Of a stretch of 64,000 bases of DNA, positions 1-14,091 are shown in pieces. The position numbers were made by a program, and so were the translations under genes. The first letter of the stretch is position 1. Each line of letters begins with the position of its first letter. The DNA is from Mortierella sp. BCC40632. Lineage: Eukaryota > Mortierellomycota > Mortierellomycetes > Mortierellales > Mortierellaceae. The notes beneath the pieces are model-generated. The model saw only the letters and a program-made list of their open reading frames with translations, made no database searches and had not been told where the DNA came from. Where the stretch lies: assembly GCA_011634665.1 (NCBI GenBank), contig WAEK01000008.1:1233501-1297500 (forward strand), given 5' to 3'.

Positions 1-741
1 GGTCAAGTCGACTGACTGGAACATTTGAAGGTATCGAGCCTCATCCGAGTTTTTGTCCAGCTTGGTCGTTGGTGTGGTGGAGCTGTGGATTGAGATGGTC
101 GACACTGCATCGATATGGAACACATAGTGACCGCCTATCAGCGCCACCGGGCTCCGTTTGGTGACCACAATCAGGTAGTAGCCCTCTGTAAAGCGGACAA
201 AGCCAACGATACCATAAAACTTGGTCACCTCGCGCATTCCACCGGTCGCTCTGTTACCCTGAGCAATCATTTCGAGCAGGTCATCCACCTCGCTCTTGGT
301 GTAGACCGTCTCATCCTCAGTAATGACCAACTCATCTGGCGCCGTAGTCCTGTCAATCTTTAATACGCGGAATCGGGTGCCTGCAGGAGCATCAGTTCCC
401 ACAATGAAGAAGCGCTAAAGAAGGGGGGAGGGGGAGGGGCCCGCAGAGAGTCAGCAAGAGGGCATGTGTGCGTGTGTTGAGAGGTTGAGTGAGGAGGAGG
501 AGAAGGAGACAGAGACATCACGAGAGTGTGAAGTGTGAATGCGTGGCCATTGATGCATGCATGCATTGCATGAACTCCAAGAAGAAGCCACGACAAGAGA
601 GCCTACGGTCTTTGTTTCGTAGAGCACGAATCGGTTTAGGACAAGATGTCTGGGTTGGGCAGGCGGGGGCGGGATTGCAAACGGGGTAGGCTGAGGCCCG
701 TCCAGGGCAGCCGAGTTCAGGTCCTGAATGGGGACAGGCAT
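1..741 (-). CDS. FIG4: FIG4-like polyphosphoinositide phosphatase (SAC domain), 5' part only
   Basis: This is the start of a SAC-family phosphatase. FIG4 proteins remove the 5-phosphate from PI(3,5)P2 on the vacuole/late endosome and work with the Fab1/Vac14 complex. Exon 1 runs 741-607 from the ATG at 741 (MPVPIQDLNS...). A GT-AG intron (606-415) follows, and exon 2 runs from 414 past the window edge. Exon 2 carries family landmarks: FRVLKIDRT, ITEDETVYTKSEVDDLL, FYGIVGFVRFTEGYYLIVVT, IGGHYVFHID, then DEARYLQMFQSVDL, which in FIG4 leads into the conserved NFYFSYTYDLT stretch. The catalytic CX5R motif lies outside the window. Only 80 bp separate the start codon from the stop of the upstream GST gene on the same strand. 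The family assignment rests on recalled FIG4 motifs; a general Sac1-type phosphatase is the alternative but fits less well. Confidence 0.85.
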
Positions 742-821
742 GGGAAGTAGAATGGACAATGGTCAAGTGGAGCAGGTCTAATGACCTTTTCCACCTTCGT
801 CTTTTATTTGCTGGCCAATAG

Positions 822-1879
822 TTAATTTGGGTTTTTAAGGAGTGTAGAAGGGTCCAAATAGAAAGCAATGGTTTTCTCTTCAAGCTTCTTGAAGTCCTCG
901 CTGTTCCTCCAGCTGGCCAGCTTGGGATGGCTCATAACCGTCTCGTAAACCTTCCAGAGAGCAGGCGACTTCTGGATGATGGCAATGAGCTCCACGCCAT
1001 AGGGGCTTGGCTGACAGGCAAAGTGCTGAATGAGGTTGGTGGTCTTGATATCAGCCAGCGTGAGCTGAATAGAGCATGGCGTGGTCGGTTAGTAGGCTAT
1101 AAATCGAATCACAAACATCGCAAACCAGTAAAAAACAAAGACTTCTAGCCCCCTCCCCCACAGGACTTGCCTGGTCTCCAACGTAGTGGCCATTGTTGCC
1201 ATTGTCCACCAGGTGTTTCTCGTGGTTATGGATCCAATTGGCCAACGCTTTCTCCTTGAAGGCCTCGTAGTTCTTTTCGCGGGCCTCAGGTAGGTTCCAG
1301 GTGACGGATAGTCCAAAGACACCCATCAGCGTCTGGGACGAGGTATGGAATGCCATGATGAGACTCTCCTCGTACTGGTTGCTTCCCATGAGCCCAAAGT
1401 GGCGGGAAAGGTAGAAATCAACAGCTACAGACTCGGAGATGAAGATTTCCTGAAATGGTCGTGTTAGGTCTTCTTCAGAGTGATCTCATTGGCATAGCAA
1501 AAGGCAGATGACCAGTTCAGGCACTCACCTTGTCGCCTTTTCGGATGAACAAGATCGGGAGGCACCCAAAGGGGGTTTGCGACTTTTCGACTTCCCAGTT
1601 CTATTAGGCAGAACAGGAATAAAAATAAGTTTATCAGATTCTGTCGCGCTTCTCTGGTTGATAAATGACGACATACTGTGTTGTCGTGGACTATCAACCT
1701 ACCGTAGGAAAAGTATCCTCCCACTTGGCGTTGCCAATGGACAGGATATCGCGGAATGTCTGTCCAAGGCCGTGGACTGGAAAGTAGAGGACCTTGAAAG
1801 AGTCGGGGTGCGCCATGATCTCGGCTGCCTCTGCAGAAGAGGCCTGCTTGTTAAAGTGGGTAGCTTGAGTGAGAGTCAT
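822..1879 (-). CDS. glutathione S-transferase (sigma/alpha-like)
   Basis: Predicted soluble GST of 256 residues, conjugating glutathione to electrophiles. Four exons: 1879-1703, 1600-1529, 1449-1171 and 1064-822. The N-terminal thioredoxin-like domain begins near FKVLYFPVHGLGQTFRDIL, with the glutathione-site region TPFGCLPILFIRKGDKEIF and the ESVAVDFYLS helix. The C-terminal helical domain contains the typical GHYVGDQLTLADIKTTNLI. Intron 3 uses a GC donor (CAG|GCAAGT at 1170-1169) with a normal AG acceptor. Splicing there is required to join VGDQ to LTLAD, a near-invariant GST junction. A TATA box (1960-1968) fits a start at the ATG at 1879. A second ATG at 1816 (MAHPDSF) would give a 235-residue protein closer to the usual GST length. 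Cytosolic; substrate unknown. Confidence 0.85.
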
Positions 1880-1959
1880 GTTGCGAATGAGGGCTTGGTG
1901 GACAGGTAAGGTGAGATTGAGGAAAGAGGGTACAAAATCTCTGTTGGTGTACCTCGGGG

Positions 1960-1968
1960 CTTTTATAG
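1960..1968 (-). promoter_or_regulatory. TATA box of the GST gene
   Basis: CTATAAAAG on the minus strand, 81-89 bp upstream of the ATG at 1879. It predicts a transcription start near 1930 and a short leader of about 50 nt. This argues that the upstream ATG at 1975, which lies above the TATA box, is not used. Confidence 0.55.
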
Positions 1969-1979
1969 GACCCATTTAG

Positions 1980-3139
1980 TGTCCTCCGTGGGAAGAAGTG
2001 ATCTTGACAGTCGCGAGGGTTATCGCGAGTAGAACTGCGGCGCATAGTAGGCATGGATTCCCCGCAATCTGTGGTGCACCGCCAATTCCCACTAGACTAC
2101 TAACTACCCCTTTGCGCAGGCTTTTTTTTTTTCCTCTCTCTCTTTTCTTTTCCCTTCTTATTGCTTCCTCCGTACAGAGCGCCACGTGGATCCGCTGCGC
2201 AGATATACTGTGAGCTGGATACTGGTTGATGTCGTCAAGTGTCGTAAGTGGCGTATCGCCTCTTTTTCGCGTCAGCCCTGGCGCATTGCTAGCGCTCGTC
2301 AAGCCATCGGCCAACCTTGAGCAAGCTGGGCGAAGCATGCGCCTTCTCTGTCGCCTAGAGGCCAAACTAGAACGCACCTGACTGGGGACTGCTTCCTTAT
2401 TTTTTTTCTTCTTCTTCTTCTAATGAGTCCACGAAAAAGACCGGGGAAAGACGAGAGAAAGTGATCAACACAAAAAAGCTATCGAGGATGTCCAAATTTG
2501 TCCATGCGATGGTTTCATTGACAGGAAGAGCCGTCCAGAGATGAATGTTCATGCAGCTCTACACATAGTCCACGCAGGTGCACCTGTTGATGCATGCTCA
2601 CAGCCCTGGCTCTCGTCCATTTCCCCTCTCTCGCCCCCCCCTTCTTGCCGACGGAACCTGCTCGTTCATCCGGCTGCAACAAAAAGAAGTGGAGTGGAGA
2701 AAGCTGGAAAGGTGTGTGCGAGGCGGGGACATTACGGGAAAGTCGGACACGGACCCCGAGAAGCGGGACTCGGCCAGAGCCGTTCGCATTGTCTCATGCA
2801 GCACATCCGCACGGATCAGAGAGGGTCTCTGTCCAAATGAGGGCATTTCCGTTGTCAATAAAAAGACTTTCTCACTGGTCATGTTCTCTATCTCTCTCTT
2901 CCCGATCTCACTCTCCTTTGCTCTCTTTCGCTCTCTTTCGTTCTTTTTCACACACGCACCATCGTTCTTTCTTCTTTTCTTTGTTTCTTTATTTCTTTAC
3001 TTCCCCTCTTTCTTCCCCCTCTTCTCTCTCTTTCTCAGATACCTCCCAACAACACCCTCGAGCTCTGCTCTTCCCCTCTCTTCTTCTCGTCCCTCTCCTC
3101 TTCTCCCGCCATCACCCTCAATTGTCCTACACAACAGCC
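1980..3139. other. shared upstream region between GST and monooxygenase A
   Basis: Divergent intergenic region. No coding sequence I can support. Positions about 2880-3130 are a long CT-rich stretch (runs of TCTCTC, TTCTTT, CCTCTTC) just upstream of the ATG at 3140. This is the usual look of leaders and promoters in this window and is probably the core promoter and 5' UTR of monooxygenase A. Open frames here are low-complexity by-products. Confidence 0.4.
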
Positions 3140-3765
3140 ATGCAGTCGCCCCCCGCGTTGCACCAGGAACCGCATGGACCGCCACAATCCAGCTCACGCA
3201 CAACCAAGGACCAAGACAAAGACCGGGATCAGGTACGGTCAAAAGACACAAGTCCAAAGTCGCCACCAGTCAAAGACAACAAACCACAGGAGCCCACGTC
3301 TACTTCACTACCACCTTCACCACCACCATCACCACCTAAACAACAAGGACGCTCTCCACATGTGATTATTGTTGGTGGAGGCATTGGTGGAGTCATGTTG
3401 GCTATTCTGTTGGAACGCGCCCAGATCCAATTCTCTCTACTCGAACGTTCTGCAACGCCTCGACTCCTCGGTTCTGCCATGGCACTCGGTCCAGGTGTAC
3501 TTCCACTCTTTTCTCAGCTGGGACTTTTACAGGAAATTCAGGACCACTCTCGACCCGTGACTCGGGGCATGGTCTGGTCCGAGAAGCTTGTCCCTATCAT
3601 GGATCTCGATCACACGACCACAGGCAAGAGGTAACACTTGAAATGCATGGCCATATTTTTCTTTTTCTTTTTCTTTTCTTTGTGTGTGCGTGTGTTTTGT
3701 TTTTAACCCCAACGAAAGATGAGCAGTGTCTTTCTCCCAATCTCATGTTCACTCTTTTTTTTTTT

Positions 3766-3796
<31 letters not shown>

Positions 3797-5645
3797 ATTG
3801 TCTACAGGTATGGCTACTTGACCAGGGTCATCGCCCGCCCAAAGTTGTATCAGATTCTAATGTCCCAAGTACCCTCCGAAAAAGTGTACATGGGTAAAAA
3901 AGTTATCGCCTTTGCTCAGCACTCGGAAGAGTCTGTCGCCAACAGACCTGGGTTCCAACCAGGCGTGACGGTGATTTGTGAGGACGGGTCCGAGTTTCGT
4001 GGTGATATTTTGGTCGGTGCCGATGGCGCATATAGTGCTGTACGTCAGCTGTTGTATCAACAAATTGAACTCAAATACGGGATCCAGAATGACCGGGAGC
4101 TTGGAACTGAGGACAGCTCGAGGTCAGGGACAAACGGAACTACGTCTCCTGCATCCCAGTCGACATCAGATAGCCAATCTGTACCTCCAACACCACCCAC
4201 CGATGCTGAACGCAGTGGACTTGTTCCACTCCCAGCCCAGGATAAGGAGCAATTGTCTATCACATCGACATGCCTTGTTGGACAGACGTTGCCTGGGCTC
4301 GATAAAAAGACGTTTCGTTTTGTCCAAGGAACTGAAGAATGCAAAGTGGGCAGTGTAATAGGCGACAATAAGCCTTTTTCGGTAGGTCATTGCGCTTCAT
4401 TATGTCTGCCAGGACTTTTGCATTTCTGTTAGTTTCATTGGATATCTACTCACATGTCCTCGGGACTTCACCGACATACTATACGGTTCTTTGTATAAAT
4501 AGTGGAGCGTGTTTAGCATGCCAGACGACTCGATTTGCTGGATGGTAACGGAGCACTTGCCAAAGATGCCTGTCGGAACACCTCCACAGACCCCGCCTCT
4601 TAGGTTTTCAGCTTCACTTTCGCCCTCCTCCTCCTCTCCTTCACCTCCTTCATCAGCTCCCCCGACCAATCCATCCTCGCCTTCATCTTCACCTCGACTC
4701 TCACCTCTTCCGACAACGGGTCGTCGTCGAACTCGAGGCTCTAGTCAAAGCTATAACCAAAGCCCAGCCCCGACACCCGTTCCTTCGTTCACACGATCAG
4801 CTCAATGGGGAGGAATTCAGTATGCGGTTCAACAGACCAGCAGCTCCGAATGGGGCCCAGATAAAGTCGACATTATGTGTGACCAGGTCAAGGATTTCCC
4901 GATCCCTTGCGGACGAAATCTGACCATGAAGGACCTAATCGATGCCACGCCTCGAGCCAAAATCTCCAAGGTCATGCTGGAAGAGAAGTTGTTTGAGACT
5001 TGGTATTCAGGAAGGGTTGTTCTTATCGGAGATGGTAAGGAGTGTGGATTCTTGTCACCCAAAAATTACCTTTGAAGACTGAATGTAAACTTTATAGAAG
5101 TCCCTGATTCACTAACATACGCTCTTTGCCTTTCAATTTTTCTTCTTTCTCCTGAACAGCGTGTCACAAGGTATTGCCAAACCTCCTCCATTTTGAAAGC
5201 CGGATCGACCTTAAGTCAGAGCACTATGATCTAACATACACTCTTTTTTTTTTTTTTTTTTTTTTTTTTTGCTCAGCTAAACCCTTCAGCAGGACTGGGG
5301 GCTGTTGCTGCCATTCAGGATGCAGCCATCTTGGCTGACTTGATCTACAAACTCCCACCCCAAATGACAGATTCCGATATCGCTCACGCTTTTTACTCTT
5401 ATCGACATGAACGTTTCCCAGTCGCTCAGCAATCTTACGAAACCAACTACCAAATGTCCCATCTGACAGAACAATCCTGGATCAGTCATTTTATTCGCAA
5501 GGTCATGAACAATCTACCGAAATGGATTTGGTACAGAGTCTTGGATAGAATGTATGAATATCGCCCTCAGGTCTCGTACCTGCCTCGTGTCGTAGATCAG
5601 GGCGAAATCCCACCTTTACCAGCGTCTTATTCCCTTGTGGATTGA
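3140..5645 (+). CDS. FAD-dependent monooxygenase A (group A flavoprotein)
   Basis: Predicted flavoprotein hydroxylase of 658 residues. Five exons: 3140-3630, 3808-4381, 4503-5034, 5160-5170 and 5277-5645. The Rossmann FAD motif VIIVGGGIGGVMLAILLERA starts at residue 75, after a Pro/Ser/charged N-terminal extension absent from the paralogue at 55.3 kb. The second FAD motif DILVGADGAYSAVRQLLY has its Asp near residue 236. The third motif is LIGDACHKLNPSAGLGAVAA (residues 531 on). Pro/Ser-rich inserts lie after each half of the FAD fold (about residues 258-295 and 375-440). Exon 4 is only 11 nt and completes Ala and encodes Cys-His-Lys of the GDACHK motif. Introns contain a (TG)n tract (about 3771-3796) and a T run of about 27 nt next to the last acceptor. 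Class resembles zeaxanthin epoxidase/salicylate hydroxylase-like enzymes; substrate unknown. Confidence 0.85.
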
Positions 5646-5879
5646 CTTGGAAGGCGTGTTTGTTTTTTTTTCTCTGTCTATCTTTTGCAACACCCGTCTC
5701 CCCGTATGGTTACCTAGTTCCCCACCCCCAGGGTACCTTTGTATAGAATGAATCTAGGCCACTAAAAAAAAAAAAAAAAAAGTCTGGGATTATCCCAAGG
5801 CATATGAATTCATGTTATATTTCATTTGTTCCTTGCACTGAGGATTCTTTTTTTTTTTTTTTTTTTTTTTTTGAACCTG

Positions 5880-7337
5880 TCATGTCCGTGTAGCAACACC
5901 CCGATATGCCTGTGCACTAAACACAATATCATCCGGACTCGGTTGATCAAACATGAAAATTGGTCGAAGTCGACTCCTTCCACCCTCCTCTTTCACCTTC
6001 CTCTCCTTCTTTGTCTCTCCCGTCTTCATTTCACTCTCTTTCCCTTCTTCGAAGAATGATCGGTAAAGACTTTGAAGTTCTGACTCGGATCGAAGCCTAG
6101 ATGACGTCATGGCCGCAATCGGTGACGGAGCTGGGTCCAGTCGCTCAAAAATACAAGACGCAAAATGGGAGGGTTTGGCGATCAAAGAGATGGATGGTGG
6201 GATAGGACCGAAATCTTCGTCTTGGTCATAGCTATAGACTTGATTATCCTCCTCGCGGATTAAAGGATTCTCCTGACTCGAATTTATCGCTAAAGGCGTC
6301 TCCTTGTGTTCTTCTGTTCCGGTAGAGGTCATTGATAAGCGATCTGTGAGGGATGGTAATGGCGATGATGACGGTACTGGCATGGATATTCTCTCGGCAT
6401 GGAGTTGGGTATAGTCGTCCGGTGTAGCAGTTGTGATCGTCCTTTCGTTCTCTTCCTCCAGCGGATCTCCTGTGGTTGGAGGGTCCTGAGATATTGCCTC
6501 GGATGGTTTCAAGCTGGATGAGAACGATCCCACTCTAGGTCCGGGATTTGTGGCCAGGTCGGACAGATTTCTTCCTGGCACTAAAGACGAACGAGATCCC
6601 AAGGATCCCATCTTTGCTTGAGTGCCAAGTCCTGATCCAACAATAGACTTGTTGGTCGAGGAAGAGCTGGCGAGACCTACCAAGGATCGCCTTGGGGCTT
6701 GGGTAACGGAGTTAGATAATGCTGATAGTGATGGTGTTGAAGTTGAGTTTGACAGGGATGGGTTTGCTAATGAGGAGAGGCTCGTGCCGCTGCTTCTAGC
6801 GGTAGTGGTTCCTGGAGAGAGCCTTGGTTGCAGAGAGGATGGCGAGGTGGATTTGGGCTGCATTGGCGCCCCTGTTTTCGAGGCAGAGGATGCCAGCGAT
6901 GAGAGCGTAGATGTTGAGGAAGAAGCAAGTCGACTCAGTCTACCTGTCATACCCTGCTGTATACCAGAGTCAGCTCCTGTTGCAGCCGCAGCCGCGCCTT
7001 GTGCTAGATCCTGAAGAGATGGACCGCTACTTCCAGGACGTGCTCCTGTTCCTGTTCCTGCTCCTACTCCTGCTCCAATCTTAGGCGCAGATCCCAATCT
7101 TGCAAGACTTGAAAGGCTTGTGCCTCTTCCTGTGCTTCCTCCCGTCAAAGAGGGACGAGAGGGGGCATTGGCCGTTGCGGCCGAAGCCAAAGCCGAGAGG
7201 GATGGCGACGTTGATGTGCCTCTCAAATTCGAGTCTGTGGATGTAGTGGATGCAAGCGATGCCAGAGAGGAAGGCGGTGTAGAGGAGTCTTGGTTCTCGG
7301 TAGTCCTGGTCCTTGCAAGATGGCTGAAGCGCGACAT
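5880..7337 (-). CDS. Ski7/Hbs1-N-terminus-like protein without GTPase domain
   Basis: Intronless 485-residue, largely disordered Ser/Thr/Ala/Pro-rich protein. It carries about nine copies of a short S-L-x-x-L-A type motif (SSLASLAS, SLSALAS, SLSSLARL, SLQDLAQ, RLSRLAS, TLSSLAS, SLSSLAN, NLSDLAT), spaced through residues 1-290. Near the C-terminus are an ELQSLYRSFFEEGKE helix and FMFDQPSPDDIVFSAQA. I recall an F-D-x-P-S-P-D-D-[IV]-V motif and SLxxLA motifs from the N-terminal region of Hbs1/HBS1L and plant Hbs1/Ski7 proteins. In those proteins this region bridges the cytoplasmic exosome and the Ski complex. Here the frame stops 11 residues after the motif. Only 234 bp separate it from the convergent monooxygenase, so no GTPase domain can follow. 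Inferred role: Ski7-like adaptor in cytoplasmic mRNA decay. Confidence 0.6.
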   Translation of the reverse strand: MSRFSHLARTRTTENQDSSTPPSSLASLASTTSTDSNLRGTSTSPSLSALASAATANAPSRPSLTGGSTGRGTSLSSLARLGSAPKIGAGVGAGTGTGARPGSSGPSLQDLAQGAAAAATGADSGIQQGMTGRLSRLASSSTSTLSSLASSASKTGAPMQPKSTSPSSLQPRLSPGTTTARSSGTSLSSLANPSLSNSTSTPSLSALSNSVTQAPRRSLVGLASSSSTNKSIVGSGLGTQAKMGSLGSRSSLVPGRNLSDLATNPGPRVGSFSSSLKPSEAISQDPPTTGDPLEEENERTITTATPDDYTQLHAERISMPVPSSSPLPSLTDRLSMTSTGTEEHKETPLAINSSQENPLIREEDNQVYSYDQDEDFGPIPPSISLIAKPSHFASCIFERLDPAPSPIAAMTSSRLRSESELQSLYRSFFEEGKESEMKTGETKKERKVKEEGGRSRLRPIFMFDQPSPDDIVFSAQAYRGVATRT

Positions 7338-7963
7338 TGAAAGGTGTGGTTATTGGTGGGAGATGGATTTCATCCAATGCAGAATGCACTGAGGAGGAGA
7401 AAGAGGACCTTTTTACACCTGTGCCCATGCGCTTTAGTCCAGTCTGGAGAGTGTACGTAAAAAAAAAATATGACACGCTGATATCCTCTTCAATCCATAA
7501 TGCGGATCAAATTCCTCTCACTCCTATCCCTTCCGCTAACATCCATCCATGGAAAAGAAATGGAAAAAAAAAGCAAAAAAAGGTCCTTTCCCTTTCCTTT
7601 TTTTCTTTTTCTTTTCTTTTCTTTTTTGTTCTCTTTTCGAGAAACCTTTGCCCAGGCGAAAACGTTTTATTTGGTTTGGATAGTTTTTTTAAAAAAGAAA
7701 AAAAAATGAGGCGAAAAAAAAAATAAAATGAGAAAAAGAACCAAGAAAAGGGCGGTCAGTGAAAGGGTTTATGATCGGTGACTCTAACCCATCTCCACTT
7801 TGCTTCGCCATGGGGCGGGGGAGTGAATCAAATAGAGAGTGAAAAAAACAATAGATCCATCCTGGCATCATATCCTGTGCACCTTTCTTCCTCGTCATTC
7901 TTTTCCTTCATTCCTTCTTTCTTTCCTTCTTTTTTTTTCTTTTTTTTTCCTCTCTCTCTCCTC
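7338..7963. other. intergenic region between the Ski7-like gene and PAB1
   Basis: Contains the probable leader of the Ski7-like gene (up to about 7480) and the 3' UTR and terminator side of PAB1. It is rich in T and A homopolymers (7575-7640, 7685-7725, 7925-7950). No coding sequence supported. Confidence 0.4.
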
Positions 7964-11152
<3,189 letters not shown>

Positions 11153-11214
11153 TCAATGAAGAATCCTAGGGCTGCGAGGCTGAAGTGGCCGAGAGGTGGA
11201 GGAGGGGGAGAAGG

Positions 11215-11290
11215 GGGGAAGAAAAGGGCTTTTTGAAGATTTTAAAATTTTTTTTTGGTTTTTTTTACGGCTCTTTTTTGGAATGCGCAC
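11215..11290 (-). promoter_or_regulatory. A-rich leader element of PAB1 (possible autoregulatory site)
   Basis: On the transcript strand the region about 120-190 nt upstream of the PAB1 ATG contains several oligo(A) blocks (about 5 to 9 A each) separated by short spacers. In vertebrates and some other eukaryotes PABP represses its own translation by binding an A-rich 5' UTR element. The sequence shows the A blocks. That they lie within the transcribed leader and act this way is inference. Confidence 0.35.
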
Positions 11291-11299
11291 TGGGCAAAT

Positions 11300-12121
11300 G
11301 GGCAATTCAAAAAAGAAGAGAAGAAAAAAAAGGGATTGGGGGGGATGGAGAGAAGGAGGAAAGAGAGAAAGAGGATGAACACTGTCCTCGCCGCTCGAGA
11401 GAAAAATTATACACTCGCTCCACTCACTCGCTGGCCCAACAGCTCTGAGAAAGGAGGCTCGGCCCCACAGCAGTCACGTTTTTTTCATAACATAAAAAAA
11501 TCCATTCAGCGTCACGGTATTTTTTTGACAATGTGGTTGTGGTCGTCCCGGAAAAAAAAAAAAGGTTCGAGCATCTTCGACTACTCCGAGATTGCATGAC
11601 CTACTGGAATAGCCAGCGAATGGCTGGCAATGGAGGAGGAAGAGGAGGAGGAGGGAGGGGGGGAGGAGCAGATTGTAGGGAGACTGGCCAATGAATGACC
11701 GAACCAACCCTCTACTCGAGCCATGCGAGGACTGGTTTATGGCGGGACACAGTTCAGTACGCCTGTTTCACTTTTGGTAAGGCATGTCTTAACAAGAGGC
11801 CCACCCTGTGTCTCAACGTCTTCCACAGCAGTTCCTGACACCTGTTTTGAAAAAAGTAGAACAAAAAGAAAAGGGAATAGTCAGGGTAGATTGACATTGC
11901 TCAAGCTTACTACTGCATTGTCCAAGCGCCCGTATCATATGATCCTCGTCTTCTGCCTACCCTTTTCTTTCTGCTAGTCGGTGTGTCGCCGCAGCCATTG
12001 TTTGTATTGCTCACTTTGTCAAAATTTGATCCGATACTAGAGACGGGCTTGTCCAGAACACATGATTGTCTTTGAAGCCACTGCTGTTGGTTCAAAGTGT
12101 GTAGAACACAAGGTTTTTCAC

Positions 12122-12158
<37 letters not shown>

Positions 12159-12638
12159 GCGTACGATCTCTAGACTTGATCAGCTAGTGTGGGTCAAGAG
12201 CTAGTAGTCTGGGATGAATAGTAGACAGAACATCGTGAGATAGACGCGATATTCTTTCTAGTGTAACTAAATGTCCCACTAGGTACTTTCTTGAGTCCTT
12301 ACTTTGATGATGTGATCTCTTAACATGGCTCGGATCACTTCCTGACTATGGGTTACCCATAGCTAGATCAGATAAATTACTTCTGTTCTGCGAAAAGAGC
12401 TACATTGAGCTAAAGCAGAGATCACTACCAATAAATAAATGCATACTCTAGTAATCAAGTTACTTTCGTCATGGCGCTGAAGAAGCAACAAAGAGTGGAG
12501 GGCGTGCTTCTGTATCTAGGTTTCGCTGCATAGTCGACTCGTGCCTAGAACCTACTCATCATTTTGACCGCCATGGACTTCGTTTGTCACTGGACAAAGG
12601 GGTAGAGTTCACACCTAGAGCGGCACAATATGTCAACA

Positions 12639-12669
<31 letters not shown>

Positions 12670-14091
12670 GACAGAGGAACAAACACGGCTACACAACTCT
12701 ACTGACACAATAGCTCTATGAGCACGCAGTGACCCCAACCACCGAGCGGCGGAAACGGCCGCAATTAAACGCAGGCACACAGTCACCCTAGCCATCCCAA
12801 GCAAGACTGCCCCTATTGCAGCACCACGAGAGCCAAAGTGAGAGACATCATGACATGAAGAGGTCACTTGATATTATCTGTCGCTGAAAACCTATATGAA
12901 GCAACATTGAACTGAAGCGCTTGATTACACTCAGCATCCAAAGGCTCTTACCATCGTCTTCTCCAACATCAAACGCTTAGATCCAGGTGTTCCGCTCCTA
13001 ATTGATGTGAAGAGGGGCCTCCAATGTTCTGAGGCCTCCCACTTACATAAGTTCAATTCCTACTGGGAACAAAGTATGTTCCAGCTCTCGATTCGAGCGC
13101 ACTTTAGGCAATGTCAGTGTCTGAGTACAAGCGTGGCGTTGTATCTGATTGCTCCTTGGGCCCAAGGGTGGCATTTTGGTAAAGCTGTTGCGCCGCCTGT
13201 CTCTACTTACATCATTAGTCCTTGATCTAAACTAGGATGGCTATGACCGGATCTAGTTTTTGCCTCAGCTGTAGCTTACAATTAGACTTGAACTACCCTA
13301 GCCCAACCCTTCTTGTAAGAGAGCAGAAATACCCTCCGCCTTCACTGTCCAAGCGCAGTTTTCAATGTAACTTTTACCTTATACAAGGTGGCAAAATATC
13401 CCTCTTCTTTCTTTTACTTTTTTTTTTTAATCCGCGTATCTTGTGCGCATAACCAGCTTGATCTGATACAGTCGTTGACTTATCATGGGGTATCAGGCTC
13501 TCGTTATCCACTCAATAAACTCTGATCTCTATAAAAACTTAGAGGCAAACTCCAAACATCCTTTTTTTTTTTTTTTTTTACCCTTCATTAAATCCTGACC
13601 TTCGTCAAACGTACCAGCCTGCTTGCCCATCACACACAAACACACACGCAAACACATACAAACCACTTCCATCAAGCGAATCAACGGACAGCTTTTTTAC
13701 TTATCCGACGTAGGTGTCTTTTACTAGCATCCAAGATCACGCAGCACTTGACCACCCGAGATTCTGTCAGGACTGTAGCCTTGGTAGCGATCAGCTGGGC
13801 CCACGACCACTCCGTTGATGGCTCTATGTTTTACTGTTGCATATTGAGGATTGTAGAGAAGATCCGAGCTATTTCAGGACGTCCAGGTTTCTCATCTCAC
13901 TTATTTTACCGGAGAATTGCCCCTGAGAATAACAAATAGATGGATGAAAAAGGAAAAGGGTTGTTTACTTCACATTCGACTTTTTAAGCTGACTGAATAG
14001 AAAGGAGTGGAGGAGGAATCGCCACTAATGAGGTCCGGACTATAATCCGAACAGAGTGCGAAAAGTTATGTGAAAGGGAAAGAAGGATTTC
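11300..14091. other. gene-poor region upstream of PAB1
   Basis: No gene that I can support. Contents: PAB1 promoter side (to about 11.7 kb), poly(A) runs at about 12128-12155 and 12639-12664, and AT-richer DNA with only short open frames. A stretch at about 12.7-13.2 kb has scattered protein-like frames broken by stops (for example 13007-13225, +) that may be an old repeat remnant, but I recognise no family. The conserved 3' element of the cysteine-rich copy 1 lies at 13961-13981. Confidence 0.4.
13961..13981 (-). promoter_or_regulatory. conserved 3' element of the cysteine-rich family (copy 1)
   Basis: On the minus strand GTCGAATGTGAAGTAAACAA lies about 110 bp after the copy 1 stop codon. 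Near-matches follow copy 2 (about 21716-21738), copy 3 (26467-26486) and copy 4 (28587-28606), although surrounding 3' DNA has diverged. Possibly a polyadenylation or RNA-binding element. Confidence 0.45.

Noticed and set aside
2578..3339. 253-codon plus-strand frame upstream of and overlapping monooxygenase A
   Set aside because: Low-complexity Ser/Phe/Leu peptide from the CT-rich leader, in a different frame from the FAD motif.
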